The notes beneath the pieces are model-generated. The model was not told the DNA's origin, did no database searches, and saw only the letters and a program-made list of their open reading frames with translations. A stretch of DNA of 64,000 nt from Symsagittifera roscoffensis. Its lineage: Eukaryota > Xenacoelomorpha > Acoela > Convolutidae. Positions 1 to 12,200 of this stretch are shown in pieces (within the stretch, counting starts at the first letter, position 1; each line of letters starts with the position of its first letter). The position numbers and the translations under genes were made by a program. The stretch spans positions 28,878 through 92,877 of the forward strand of contig NW_026971488.1 of NCBI RefSeq assembly GCF_963678635.1, read 5' to 3'.

Positions 1-495
1 AATTTGACCATTTTCAACGCAACAGTACAAGAGAGAGGTTTTTTGGCACAAACGTGTTGGCAAACAATTTTATACCGTAAAGTTGAAAAAATTTGAAGTT
101 GATTTTATTCTGCTAAAACTCCACAGTTGGTTTATAGATAATTTACATTCAAATCTCCAAATATCAAGTTATTACATTTTTCAGAAAAAATGAACTCAAT
201 AGTTGATCGAGGACTACGAAAAAATTTGAAGAAATCATTGATGGTGGTCGATACATAAAACAAAAAAAACTTCTTTTTCTTACCATCAGAAGCAATAAAG
301 CTAAATTTTGAGTTTTTCTTTAGTATGTCCCTGACTCATCAATTGAACACTTTCTGACACGCCAAGCCTTCATTCTTGGTTCTTTATCTTATAACAGTTA
401 TAATATGCTGATATCTTTCCATAAAGCTTAGGTCAGCTGGATTGTTATCAATTTGCCTAGTTTACCCTTGTGAGTTGGGATGGAAGGTCAAACTC
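1..495. other. AT-rich DNA without a recognisable gene
   Basis: No open reading frame of note and no repeat that I can match elsewhere in the window. It abuts the dispersed hairpin repeat that begins near 496. Confidence 0.5.
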
Positions 496-840
496 ATAGA
501 GTAATTTCAGATAAGGTACACCGTCTGCTCGTCACGCTATCTTATTTTCGGCCGGATAGATTCGTGCAACTTCTTAGTCTAATACCGATCTTAATCTTAC
601 TCTTATATCTCTTAGTCTCAATAGATCTACAGTATACTGGTTAATTACGAGTTGGTCTCTTGGAAGGAGAAGCAACTAAGCTGTAAGTTAAACTCAGAAG
701 GCTCTGGTGCTGAAACTACAAGTAGTTTCAGCACTTACAAATAAATGGGTTGTTAGTTAGATGGATCATGATTGATCAGTATTAAATATTTTATAGTGAT
801 AAAATAATCAATATTAAAATATAGTTTAGATCTGGTTCCA
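496..840 (+). repeat. Dispersed hairpin-bearing repeat, copy 1
   Basis: This stretch is the reverse complement, with divergence, of 38700-39075. Shared landmarks in order are an AGAGTAATTTCAG block, a GGTACACCGTCTG block, a TTGCACGAAT/ATTCGTGCAA block, a run resembling CTAATACCGATCTTAATC, an AGATCTA block and a hairpin. The hairpin at 709-732 has 11-bp arms (GCTGAAACTAC and its complement) around two bases. It is probably a MITE, a solo LTR or the outer end of the adjacent retroelement; I cannot tell which. The far end is less conserved, so its boundary is approximate. Confidence 0.6.
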
Positions 841-3582
841 CCCATCCGGGGTTTACAGAGTTTTTGAATTTACAGAGTTTATCTTCTATCTGTAACGAAG
901 GATGGATGATGATCGTTGGTATTTGGCGAGCATCATTTCTTGTTCCGTTCTTGGAGAAGAAAGCTCCAAGAAGCTAGAATCGTCGACATGAAGTTGTTAG
1001 CTGTCGTTCGACAATGACTATGACCGCCAACGAAATCAATCTGCTTTCAAGATGGTTTGCTATGATTGTCTGTTCTTGATCGGTTGTGGAGAACTATGCT
1101 TCGACCTGGATTGGGAATGGTGTGAAGCTCGAGTTTGGACGGAATGCCCTGTAACTCGGATCTGTACGTATACTTGAACATCGAGTTGGTCATTGGTCTG
1201 TTTCAATGAAGTCCTTTTCTTCGGAGTCAAGTCGTACTCTAAATCCTTTGAGTTGTGTTTGTGAGCGGCATATCGGTTGTGTTCAGCCATTCTGTAGGTT
1301 GTTCGTAATGAGGTCGTCTCAGCTGTTTGATGCTCGCCTTCTTGATTGTGCATTGGTCTATATTACTGCAATATATGTTTTACATATATAAATTTTTAGT
1401 TAGTCTTTCTCTTTAGTTATGATTTTTTATTAGTTTTTATCGCAAAAGCTTTTATTTGTAGTTCAGGTTTTTTAAAAGAGTTACTCACACTTGAGTACCT
1501 CTTATCAAAAATAAGTAGTGTGGTCACAAAGCGTGTGTTATAGCACGGTGGGTTAGGCCGGCTATTAAGCAAGCTCAGGACTTCGTCCTCTTCTGGTGGG
1601 TTAGGCCAGGAGTGAGGGTATAATTGCATGCTGGTTTTTTATGGGGTCCTGTTTTGTGTTAACTTTTTGTGTTGTGTTTGTTTCTATTTTTTTCTTTTTG
1701 TCGTTTTAATGTGTCTTTTTCTCAAAAATAAATTTGTTATGTTTGGGATTGTCTTTCGACTTTTTGTTGTTTTATGCTTTCTTTTTTAGACTTATCAATA
1801 GTCTTCAAAAGAATAATTTATCGATTCTTTAAGCTGGCTTAATCCAGTTTGGGTACTGTGGATTTTCTTTTCTTATTCATGCTGTTAGTTTATGTTTTAT
1901 GGTGTTTAGTAAGCTGCGTTGGTTAGTTGGGATAATTATATAATTCCTTTCCAACCGGGTTAAAAGAAAGTTTGAAATTTATTATTATGAGTTTGAGCTG
2001 TTATTAGTGAGAGTTGAAACTTAAAATCATTATTTTAAACAATTCGTCGTGGCGAGCTGTGCGAGTTTGGATAGAATTTGTGTGCGATTGATTCTTGAAA
2101 AAGTTAGTACTGCTAACATTTGTATAAGTTTACCGCTGAAAATTTCAAGTTTACTGCCTTGTGGGGATTGAAATTATTAAATTATTTTCAGTGTATTCAA
2201 ATTTACTCCATCGGGGAAAGAATTTATTGATAAATTTAATGCTGTGGAGAAAAAATTTACTGCGTCATTCATCTGTTAGGTAATAAAAATTTAAAAATGA
2301 GAAAAAAGTTTCTATTTGAAAAAGTTTATAATGTATAAAAGAGTTTGCTATTTTTATTTCTGTTTTATGTTTTCTTGATTGTAGATGATGGTGATCTAAA
2401 GACTAATGAAGAAACATTTAGTAAGAAAAGGTTAGTTTGTTTAATTTTATTAGATATAAGTTAATTAATTCAAATTTACCTATGCATCGGGGAGGAAACC
2501 ATGAGGGAAGATGTCGTGTATTGAATCTGATGTGGTTAGTAATTTTGCTAATATGCGGATGATATTTTTAGTTTCGAGCAGTGGCCAAAGCAATTGAAGT
2601 GATTTTATGTTGTTTAGTTCTTCGGTGCCAACGGAAAACTCGTGATTGGTGTGTTGAATGAGGTTAAGAAGCTTGTGATTATATTTATTATTGTGAATGA
2701 ATTCTAAATTGGGATTTCTATAGGTTGGATATATTCATGCGGGACAAAGAGGGGTTGGGATTCTTCTACATTAAAGGTCTTGGTGAGTGGACAAAATATA
2801 TACATTTGGGTTATGGGGTCATTACTTCTGAGGATGCCTTGGTAGTTAGTGCCTTTAATACAGTAAGTGAAATTTTAAAAAAATGGTGAAGTGTGTGTTC
2901 GTTTAGTGTGTAACATGATGTCGTTTCAAACATGATGAAAACGTTTGAAATTTATCGTGAATTGATTCATAAGCTTGGATGTCGATTAGTGCTTCGGAAA
3001 TAATATGGTCGTGTTTCTTATCTAGTGAGCTTAGTGTAAATATGTAGGGTGTTTGGATAAAAAACTTTTCTGTTAATTGAGGGTTAGCGAACTTATAATT
3101 GTCTAAAAATTAGTCTTGGTTAGGTCTATTGATGTTATAGTCGTAAATTTCAATAGAAAAACCATTAGCTCGGGGTGCAGTGAAAGTTTTTAGTAGCTTT
3201 TTATATCCTATGTGAGTGAATTGTCAAGGTGTTAGTGCTGTGGTGAGTCTAAAAAGGTCTAGTTTACTTCTTTCTATTTCGTGAAGTGTGTTATTTAATG
3301 GTATACAAAGTGGGAATAAAACGATGTCCAGTGAAGTGTAGGGATTAGTATGTGCTCATCAACATAGTTAGGTTGTTCAGTGTGAGGGTTGGAATGACTA
3401 ATGGTATATTGGGGGAAGAGGGGTAGGGAAGTTTGGAGAAAAGCTGGAGTGGTAATGCGTTCGGGGTGGTTTACATAATCGCGGGCTGTTCCGGGTTTGG
3501 AGGGGAATGAGTTGTTAGGGAATTTTCTTTTGAACGTTCTATATGCACAGTTAGTTGTGGATGATGAATGGGTTGATGTTGA
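841..3582 (-). mobile_element. Probable 3' non-coding part of gypsy element 1
   Basis: There is no convincing coding sequence. The plus strand here is strongly T/G-rich, so the minus strand is A/C-rich. That is the same strand bias as the recognisable retroelement coding region at 3.6-17.2 kb and unlike the balanced AT-rich DNA to the right of 17.4 kb. I therefore infer that it belongs to the element, downstream of env. No LTR pair or polypurine tract could be identified. Short ORFs here look fortuitous. Confidence 0.35.
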
Positions 3583-4075
3583 TTATTGATCCAAAGAAGG
3601 GGTATAATCTGAGGAGGGTGTAGGAGTTGGGCGATTTGATGATGTTATATTTGATGGTAATTGGTGAATAGTTTGAGTGTGAGGATGTTGTATTTGTTGT
3701 TGAAGTGTTATCAGGTTATCTAGTTCTTGTGAAATTTGTGTGGTTTCTGGGGAATTGTTGTTGGAATGGTCATTGGTAAAGGGAGAGTATGTCGGGGTTG
3801 CTTGGGAAAAATGAGAAATGGATGAGGGGGAATCATTTGTGGACTGGGAGCGAAAAGGTCGAAAGGGGGATTGGGAAAATGCTGGTGGGCTGGGTTCGGA
3901 GTTTGCAAATTCGTCTGGGGTTTCGATGTCGGAGTTATCAAATTGGGAAATTGTATTAGAAACGGTGATTTCTGAATTAGTGTCTGAAACCATGCCGGAT
4001 GATATGCCGGATGATGTGCCGGATGAGACAAAATAAATCCAATAAAATTAAACTGTGCGTATAATGTAGTCAATC
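3583..4075 (-). pseudogene. Env-like C-terminal tail (element 1)
   Basis: A minus-strand reading frame of 136 codons rich in Ser, Pro, Thr, Gln and Asn follows the env-like segment. An overlapping frame starts with a short hydrophobic stretch (residues FNFIGFILS). I read this as the end of the transmembrane anchor and a low-complexity cytoplasmic tail of the envelope-like protein, inferred from position and composition only. A frame change separates the two parts. The plus-strand ORF across the same bases is a shadow. Confidence 0.35.
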
Positions 4076-4099
4076 TTTCTAAGATGTAATAGGGCCATC

Positions 4100-6201
4100 C
4101 TAGAAAGTATAAGAGTTCGTTTTTAGATTTACAAAACTGAAAATATTGATTGGTGATATATTTTGTGGTCGATATTTTTCGCCGTTTAGATAATTATAAT
4201 ATTTTATGTCTTTGAAATATCCGCTGTAATCTTGTGCGTAAATGTCTGAAAATCCTGCTGTTTCTGCAAGTTTTCGTAAGTTTTGATCTATTGATTGTCG
4301 TTGTATAGTGTCCATTTTTTGTAAGTAGTTGTGAAAATATTGTGTACGTATATGGTGTTGTATGTCGGATTTAGAATAGATAACTATCGATTGTAAATCG
4401 ATATTTGGGTTTCTGGCTATAGCTCTAATGCTTTCGGGTGAAAACTTTTTTAATGGTGGCATTAATGTTGGATATGGTCTTAGTAAATAGTATTTATCTT
4501 CATCGGGATTTAATTGTACAACATTGTGGCTATTTTTTGATCCACATGGTACTTCTGTATCCTAAAAATATGTTCGTCTTGAGAGTGTATCAACAAAATA
4601 TACTTTACTTTTGTAGAATATAGGGATTCTTTTGTAACATCGTTTATCTTCAAAAACGTATAAGGGTGATACTTTTTTTTGGTACAGGTGTAATACATAA
4701 GATGTTTCCTTCATAATCAATAAAATTTGATCTATTACCGGATAATAAATATCCTGCATATGGTGTTTTTAGAACTGCTAGTGCTAGTGACTGTAGAATT
4801 TGTGTTCTTTCAAGTTCACATAATTGGTGTAGTGTTTCTAATTCTGAAAGTGACATTTCTTGAAAAATTCTGCTTATTGTGTAGTCTAGTTTCATATCTA
4901 AATGTATATCATAATGAATTGCGCCAAAAGGTGTGCGGTTCATAGGTGATAGTTCTTGTAATCGTGTACTTTCTGTGTCTTGTGGTTTTAATTTTACTAC
5001 GATTTGTCCTATGTTTTTCTGAAAATTTACTGAAACGTAAGGGTTTTCGTCGGTAAGTGAATGAGATTTGGCCATTAGGTCTAGAATTAAATGTCCTGTA
5101 TTCATGTCGAAACCATTTTCGTATTCGACAAGAATTTCTGAATATTGTGTTTTATAAATTGGCTTGTTGTATTTACATGAAAGTTCTGTTTCTTGGTATA
5201 TTTGAAATCATGTTAATTTATTTTCTATGTTGTGGATGTTTCTAATTTTATTGTTGCTTCTGATCTGCTCAGGATTTACATCTTTATACGGGATTGATTC
5301 AATAAAATAATTTTGGTGAAATTTGATCATTCTAGCGTGTATTTTTGCTACCTGAAAAACTGTGCAGGTGTCCTCGGGAAACCATACAATGGTTGCTCGT
5401 GCTTGTGTTGTAGGATCGCAATAGCCTTGATCATTTTTGCAAGGAAGTCTAATTCCTTGGTAAAGAATTGTGTTTTATTTTAAATCGCGTGTAAGTTGTA
5501 CTTTTTCGAGTTGTATTTTCCAATCAAAAAACATTATTTCTTGATATCCTTTATTTTTTGTGTCTGCTTTGATATTTGAGGGGTTATTTATTCCTATGTG
5601 TGGTACCCAATGTTTATCTTGAAGATCGTATGTTAATCTTCCGTGTGCTCCATGGAAGGGGAATTTTACGTCTAGTCTTATGTGACCTTGGTGTTTTCAA
5701 GTTCTGCTTGATGTGCTACATCTGAAAAGCTTAAAAAATTTACAAGTTTTCTATTTGTGCCTACATTTGGTGTTATGTACAGTCGCTTTGCTTTAGTTCG
5801 TTTTTACAGTCTTGAGGGCTGAGATGTAGTATTCTTTCAATATTGCTTTGGTAGAAAGATTCGTGGTCCAATCGATTCTTATTTCCGTTTGAAACTTGTG
5901 AACAAAAAACTTTATTTTCGGAAAAGGTTGCTGTAAATTTGTATCCTGTTAGTAATGTTGCTCAGGCTTTTGAGTATAATATTGCTATTCTATTTGTTGT
6001 TTCTAGACCTTGTGGTTCGGATTCACATTGTGTGACTTGATTTGTAGCATATTTGTTTAGCGTTTTTTGTTCGTTTTCTTCACAATCGTAGTGTGTTACT
6101 AATGAATCCTGGGGTCCTGTGCGAGGAGAGGGATTGTGATTTGGTTCGGAAAAAATGAGTAAAAGGAGTTGGTGAAATGTGAATATCTTTAGAGTATACA
6201 T
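4100..6201 (-). pseudogene. Env-like glycoprotein remnant (element 1)
   Basis: The minus-strand frame opening at the ATG at 6201 begins with a hydrophobic signal-peptide-like segment (LLLLIF), then a Tyr-Asp-Cys motif and several spaced cysteines. It is broken by an in-frame TGA near 5960. A later fragment (5105-4650) contains a Leu/Glu-rich helical stretch and a GNRSNF...YEG...C segment; a further fragment runs 4462-4100. The arrangement (signal peptide, YDC, cysteines, helical region, NRS-x-F...EG motif) resembles the class of glycoproteins carried by chuvirus/mononegavirus-like agents and captured by some LTR elements. That resemblance is from memory and is inference. Several stops and frameshifts make it non-functional. 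It lies 3' of integrase, where errantivirus-type elements carry env. Confidence 0.5.
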
Positions 6202-7340
6202 GTGTATGACAATCCTGAGTATGGGTTATAAAAGTTTATGTATCCGATTGTCTTTTCTGTATATCTATCGTATTTATATATTATTTCTGTTGTTCCAAAT
6301 GGGGGAGGTAAGGATTGAGCTGTAATATTTAGAGGGTCTAATGAAAATGGATGTTGAATAATATTATTTGATCTTAGTGTAAGTTCGAATTTTAGTGTGA
6401 GACTGCTTTGATGGAGTATTTGGATATTATGTTCTTGTATATCTTTGTTAATATCGTGTCGACATTGTATTCTATTTACTGCCCCGTTGTGTAGTCTATT
6501 ACCCTCCTGATGTTGACCAAATAATGGTGGGAAGGCTACGAATGTATTCCGATCTAATCGTAGTGGTATATTTTGAGATGATTATTTTTGATATCGTGAA
6601 TCAAGGTTGGTAAGAAAATTGAGGGGAAAGGTTGATGGTGATATTTGGCTTAAAGAAGGTGTTGAGGGAAGAGAAAGTGTTTCGGATAATGTAGATAGTG
6701 TTGTATCGAAAAAAAACGTCAACTGGGTTGTTTAATAAATTTAGTTCACCGTGAGGGTATTTGTTTGTCACCCAATATTGAGGGCGTTCTGTGGTTGTTG
6801 GGTTATTAAAAAGATTTTCTCTAAATTGTTCTGATGTAGGTGTTGAACCTAAGTAATCTGGTGGAATACTTGAAATGCTTTGTTGTGAAGCAGTTGGAGG
6901 TGTTTCTAGTAATGTGCTACTTGAAAGGTCTAAGGGACTTGATGTTGGTGATTGAGGTATGTCAAGTTGAACTCTGGGAGTTTGAAAATTTCTATTTCGT
7001 CTTGGATGTATAATTTGTCTATTTATATCGAGTGTGTTTTGATTTTGACTTATATTTCTTACTCTGTTAAAATCTTGTTGTAGTTATGGGTATAGATTAT
7101 ATGTTGGTTCGTATTGTGGTTCACTTAAGGGTGCTTGGCGGACAACTGGTTGTAATGGTTCAGATAATCGTGCGTGTCTTTCTTCAAAAGTATATGGATT
7201 TTCTTGAAAAGAAATGCGTGTAGATGAATGGGGATTCTGGGTACTTGTGGGTGTTCTTAGATTTTCTTGTGAGTTGTTGTTGGGGACTGGTGTGGGGGTT
7301 GTTGATTAGCAATTTTGGAAAAATTCCTTGAGTGAATTTT
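6202..7340 (-). pseudogene. Undefined ORF remnants between pol and env (element 1)
   Basis: Minus-strand readings in this interval are coding-like but shift frame repeatedly. The 7300-6700 part is rich in Pro, Gln, Asn, Ser and Thr with repeated short proline motifs. The 6530-6210 part reads as a Cys- and Asn-containing extracellular-like segment. They may be part of a longer env precursor or a separate accessory ORF. I recognise no family. Confidence 0.3.
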
Positions 7341-7529
7341 TTATGATGAAAATTTATGTTTGTTCCAGTTTTCTTCAGTGAAAAGAAACAAGAGACTAGT
7401 GGCTAATGCGAATGTGATGATTGCCTTTTTTATACATTTACATATTGTCATAATAAGTGATGTTAAAAATGTGAGGAAAAATACCAATAGTAGAAAGATA
7501 TCTGTTCTATTAAAAAAAATACGAAACAT
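7341..7529 (-). pseudogene. Short hydrophobic ORF with transmembrane segment (element 1)
   Basis: A 62-codon minus-strand frame contains a long hydrophobic run (residues about 10-32, rich in Leu, Phe, Ile and Thr), a Cys-Lys-Cys and a second hydrophobic patch. It could be a transmembrane anchor of an env-like protein or a small membrane protein of the element. It sits between integrase and the main glycoprotein remnant. No family is recognised, and chance is possible given the AT-rich DNA. Confidence 0.25.
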
Positions 7530-8265
7530 TTAAATAGTTATGAAATTATCGTACCTGAGGAGGTTATCAAGGATTGTGGAGAGGGATAGATATACATCAA
7601 AGATTGAGTAGAAAAATAAAAAGAGATTGAAATATATTATGAAAAGTATGAATAGGTTTTCTATGATGTTAGTTAAAAATATTGTAAAAAGTTTTAGAAG
7701 ATTGGAAAGATTTATTAAAAGTTTGAAAAAAATTTGTTTGAAATTAGTGACCGTTGTTGAGGAAGCATTTAAGAAGTGATTTGATTTGTCGAATCTTTTT
7801 AAAATTTTTTGAGCCTAATTTCGGGTGTGGTCGGTTTATTTACTGATTTTTGACAAGTGGGTTGGATTTCGTCAAGAATTGTTGAGGGGTTATTTTGAGA
7901 TATCGGGGAGATCTTTGTAGCTTTGTTTTTATTTATGAAATAATTGGCGGTATCCAAGAAATATTCGTACTTTAGGCTAAATGATCATGTGCTTTTTGTT
8001 CTTTACGCAAATTTAATAATTTTGCTTGAGGGTTTTATGTGTAGTAAGTTGGGGAAATATTGTTGATATTTGTACTGCTTGATAGGGGAGGGTTGTAATA
8101 TTGAGATTATTTTTATTTTAGTTGTCATTTTGTAGCGGTTTGCATATTTTTGACCTGAAGATCTTGAAGTTATACTTATAGATAAGCTTAGAGGTGAATA
8201 TGTGTCGGCTAATAAAGAAATGACTTTGATGATTTGTTGATTTATTGATGATTTATATATGATTT

Positions 8266-8572
8266 GAATTGATTTGATGATTTATGTTTTGTCGCTGTAG
8301 CAATTTTTTGTTATTTTTTGATAAACTTCATTGTGTTTTTTATCTCTATTTAAAATCCATTCGGTGTGGGTACTGGAAGCTAATTTTAAAACTTGTGGGT
8401 GGTGAAAGTGAAGTGGTCTTCATCATGGGTATGTAATGGTAGATTATAGCAAATTGAATCTTTGTTTGGTTGACAATAACCCTGTGCATTTTTATGGGCG
8501 TTTGCTGTAAACATTATTGGTTTACGTGGTTTTTGGCTGAATACCATTACGTATGGTGACATTCCTAATGTT
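8266..8572 (-). repeat. Duplicate of the integrase C-terminal segment
   Basis: About 300 bp here are nearly identical, in direct orientation, to 9251-9554, with a few substitutions and a small indel (one copy has extra bases near a GAAGTGG). The duplicated segment encodes part of the integrase region between the catalytic core and the GPY/F module. This copy lies downstream of the pol stop, so it cannot be translated as part of pol. Confidence 0.85.
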
Positions 8573-8667
8573 ATTCGGGATGATTTCTATTGGCTGAAAT
8601 TGAACTAATCTGTTCGATTATTTTTCAGCATGATATTTTGAAAATGTGGATTGTTCAAAATAATTAA

Positions 8668-8985
8668 TTAAAAGAAAATGATATGTTGAAAATGAAAGTT
8701 CTTTTTAAATTCAACTTTCTTTAATATTTTAGATTGTGGAATGAGGGTTTTATAATCTTTTCTTGGTTGACTTCTCAGTCCTGATGATTCTCTATGTTCA
8801 GATTTCTCATTTTGATCCTGTGGTAGGATTTTTTCTGTCATTTTTTCTATTGTTTCTTTCTTTTTTAGATGTTTTTGTTTTTTAGGGGAATTTCGGTAAA
8901 CTAATTCTTTTTGTTGATCTGTTTTCGAATTTATTTGTTCATGATGTGTATCGGTTCGATTCATTTTTTGATTTGTTCTGAACAA
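8668..8985 (-). pseudogene. Pol C-terminal tail (element 1)
   Basis: A very basic, glutamine- and lysine-rich minus-strand frame of about 100 codons follows the integrase. It includes an SGLRSQPRKDYK-like segment of the kind often seen at the extreme C-terminus of gypsy Pol (arginine-rich, QPRKDY-type). It is separated from the integrase frame by a stop near 9012. Assignment is by position and composition. Confidence 0.4.
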
Positions 8986-9009
8986 TTTTTAAACCTGTGA
9001 AAGATTATA

Positions 9010-10210
9010 ATTGTAATAATTCACGGAGTGCGTATTTTTTTGGGTAATAGGGTAATAAATTAATTGGATGTTGAACAATTTCTTTTTTACTTGTGTCAGT
9101 AAGTTTGTATGTTACATCAGTGGGTTTATCAATTATTTGATTTGGTCCTTTTCGGAGTGATTGTAAATTTTTAGAAATTCTTTTTTGTGTTGTAAAATTG
9201 GGAATAAAACTAATGTTCCAATTTTTATATCTGCTGCTGGCTTAACTCGTGAATTGATTTGATGATTTATGTTTTGTCGTTGTAGCAATTCTTTTATTAT
9301 TTTTTGATAAATTTTATTGTGTTTTTTATCTCTATTTAAAATCCATTCGGTGTGGGTACCGGAAGCTAATTTTAAAATTTGTGGATGATGAAAGTGGTCT
9401 TCATCATGGGTATGTAGTGGTAGATTATAGCAAATTGAATCTTTGTTTGGTTTGACAATAACCTTGTGCATATTTATGGGCGTTTGCTGTAAACATTATT
9501 GGTTTACGTGGTTTTTGGTTGAATACCATTACGTACGGTGACATTTCTAATGTTGTCGTATTTTGTGCATTATATGAAAGTGGGAATAATTTTACATCTG
9601 CTGACCATTCAGTAAATCGGGTATCATTTCAATTAATGATACATCAGTGATCTTCTTGTAATAAACGGTACATACCATCGACTAATCCATTTGTCCAAGG
9701 TGCATGAGATGTACGTGGTTTATCTTTAATGTTATATAATTGGCATAATGGGATGATTTCAATTTTATTAAATTCAGTGCCATTGTCTGTGACTAAAGTT
9801 TCGGGTAATCCAAATTTAGCTATTCAGTGTTCTTAGAGAGTTGTATATGCATATTAAGCATTAAAATGGGGTACTGGGTTAAGTGCTACATAATGTGTAA
9901 AGCTATCAACAATTGCCATTATATATGAGTTTTCTTCTGAAGATGGTGAAATTGGTCCTTTTGTGTCAAATGATATTCTGTGATTAAAATAAAGACTTTG
10001 TCCTTTAAACTTTTGTTTTTCTGCAGTTTGTTTTTGATTTGGATAAGGTTTGTTTAATTGGCATATTATACAATCGTTGCATAATACTTTTATCCAAATT
10101 GGTTCATTAGGAAAATAAAAATTTAGTATAAAATTAGAGTATGTTTTTTCTGATCCTGAATGTCCTTTTATATTTAAGGTATGGGAAGTATTAAATGCAA
10201 TTAGCATCAT
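9010..10210 (-). pseudogene. Integrase (element 1), disrupted
   Basis: Integrase joins retroelement cDNA to host DNA. The minus strand shows, in order: the HHCC zinc-binding module (GHSG followed by CNDCIIC, about 10150-10060); the start of the RNase H-fold catalytic core (FDTKGPISPS...IMAIVDSFTHY, about 9990-9905); the second core segment containing VTDNGTEF; a SHAPWTNGLVDGM stretch that precedes the catalytic glutamate region; and a C-terminal GPY/F-like module with KPTDVTYKLTD, ending at a stop near 9012. At least five in-frame TAA/TGA codons interrupt the core between about 9860 and 9610. The order and motifs are those of Ty3/gypsy integrases. Confidence 0.85.
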
Positions 10211-10979
10211 ATTTAAAGGTAGACATGGTATTTTACAATCAGGTGTTTGATATTCTAGTATGTCTGTGTTTTCATTTGTGGTGGTATTATTAAGTTTTCT
10301 GAAATATCTAAGGAGTGTTTTGTTTCCTAGGATTGTTGTATCAACTTTTGTAGGCTTTGTTTTATCTTTGTGCCATGATTTGAGCTGTCTAATGACGGGG
10401 TCAAGGTTTTGGTATTTCCGTAATAATTCGAGTGTAATTTTTTCTTTTCTGTTGTTGGTAGAAAAATATTTTCTATTTCGATTTTTGATAGGGGTATTGT
10501 ATCAAGTGGGTCATGAAGATTAAAAAGTTGATTTATCGTGTATTTGGAATTTTTTGGTAACAGTCCTGATAGATTTATGATATCAGTTAGATTTTCCTTT
10601 TCTATTAAAGGGAATGGATATTTTTTATGTGATTGTTGCTTAAGTTATTTTTGTTGAGTAATATTTTTGATCCAATGTGAATATGGAATTGGCTTGAGTG
10701 TAGATGTACCTAATAAATCAACTTCATAATGGTTCTTTTGACGATCTAAATAGAGTGGGAAGTGTTGTAGATTGCTTAATTGTGACTGATCTATGTCAGT
10801 TTTACTGCATACTTACATTCTAATTGCGGTGAAGTTTCATCTTTGGCAAGATAAAATTTTAAATTTTGTGGTATTTGAACAGTTGTTTTTCTTGTTAATA
10901 GTTCAGGTGGTGTTTTTCTACTAAGAGTAGCAGGTAATGCAAGGTTTTTTCCTGCTGTCCATACTATGTGTCAATTTGG

Positions 10980-11437
10980 AAATTTCATTAGGATTAATTG
11001 AAACCTATAAATTTTATGGTTTGGATTTGATTTATGTGTAAAAAGAAATTAATAGGTTTATGGTCTGTAAACAAAACTGTTGGATGTTTTGATCCAAGTA
11101 TCAAAAATTCATATTCTGTTAAAATGTGTATGATAGCTGTGCACTCTCTCATAAGGGTAGAGAGTCGTAGTTCAGCTTGTGTAAAAAGGCGAGAGTTTGC
11201 TGAAATAAGATTCATTTTATTTGTTCCACTGCGGAGTTGTAATAATGCTGCTGTGATGCTAAAATTTGAAGCAGCGCATATCGCATAATATGGTTGATTT
11301 GGATCTGGGATGGTGTTTGAAATTTGTTCAGTGAGAAGTTTTTTGATTTCTTCGAATCGTGTTTGGCGTTCTGTTGTCCATTCAAAATTAGTTTGTTGTC
11401 TAAGAATGTTATAGAAAGGCCTTAAGTATAATTGCAT
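10980..11437 (-). pseudogene. RNase H domain (element 1)
   Basis: A 147-codon minus-strand frame begins with the RT-RNase H connection (LRPFYNIL...FEWT...FEEIKKLL). It continues into an RNase H fold with a CAASNFSITAALLQ strand where DASxxGxGAVL is usual, an LRLSTLMRECTAIIHIL helix and a VLFTDHKPINFFL strand. The first catalytic Asp position reads as Ala (CAAS), while the TDHKP Asp is present. Upstream, a stop precedes the frame (KYV then TAA). Downstream sequence to 10250 is probably the remaining pol linker. Confidence 0.8.
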
Positions 11438-11499
11438 TTTTTATACGTATTTACCTAAGAAATTTAACATTCCAAGAAATTCTGGTATTTTCTTTTTAT

Positions 11500-12200
11500 T
11501 TGTTGGTGGTTAAAGTTTTAGAATTGCTTCAATTCGTGATTTCAGTGGGGATATAGTGTCTTTTTCTATGATGTGTCCAAGAAATTTTACGAGTACTAAG
11601 AAAAAATGTGATTTATCTGGGGCTGCTTTCAGGTGTTCGTTCTGTAAAATTTGGTGATATTTTTCTAGAACTATGAACATTTCATCTTTTGTTTGTGATT
11701 GCATGAAAACATCGTCTAAATACGTGATTGCATTTTAAAAATTTTACTATACCATGGAAAAATCTATTAAATTCGTATTGTTGATTTCCAATACCGAATT
11801 GTGTTAGTCGTCGTGATTGTTCATCTAGTGGAATTTGATTATATGCACTATTCGTGTCTGCGGTTGTGAAATATTTACCGTTCATTTTAGGTAAAAATTA
11901 CTTGAATTGGTTCTGTTGGCCAATTACATTTGGATTCGTCAACTAGTTAATTGAGGTATCTAGCGTCTAGAATTATTTTCAATGATTCTCCTTTGGCGAG
12001 AATAATAACAGGGTTAATAAAAGAGTTTCCTTTTGCTTGTTCTTCTTTATTTACTGGAGATATATTTTCATATTGTTCTAGAATGTCAAGTAATCTATTA
12101 ACTTTGTCATGTAAATGAATTGGTACTTTACTTGCTCTTTGTTTTTTGAAAACTGCGTCAGGTTTCAAGGGTAAATGTAGCGATGAATTTATTTTTCCAA
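11500..12200 (-). pseudogene. Reverse transcriptase (element 1), disrupted
   Basis: Three overlapping or adjacent minus-strand frames make up the RT. At 12168-11947 is the palm N-terminal part (SFINPVIILAKGES...ILDARYLN). At 11885-11682 is the fingers/palm region with the first catalytic segment (YFTTADTNSAYNQIPLDEQSRRLTQF). At 11704-11510 is the region after the active-site turn, reading KFLGHIIEKDTISP. The YxDD-type turn itself falls in the frame-shifted joint near 11700 (the plus strand there, CATCGTCTAAATACG, reads as YLDDVFM in reverse complement). A TAA and a one-base shift separate the first two frames. Confidence 0.85.

Noticed and set aside
3818-4036. Plus-strand ORF opposite the env-like tail
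   Set aside because: It mirrors the low-complexity minus-strand Ser/Pro-rich frame and has no independent support.
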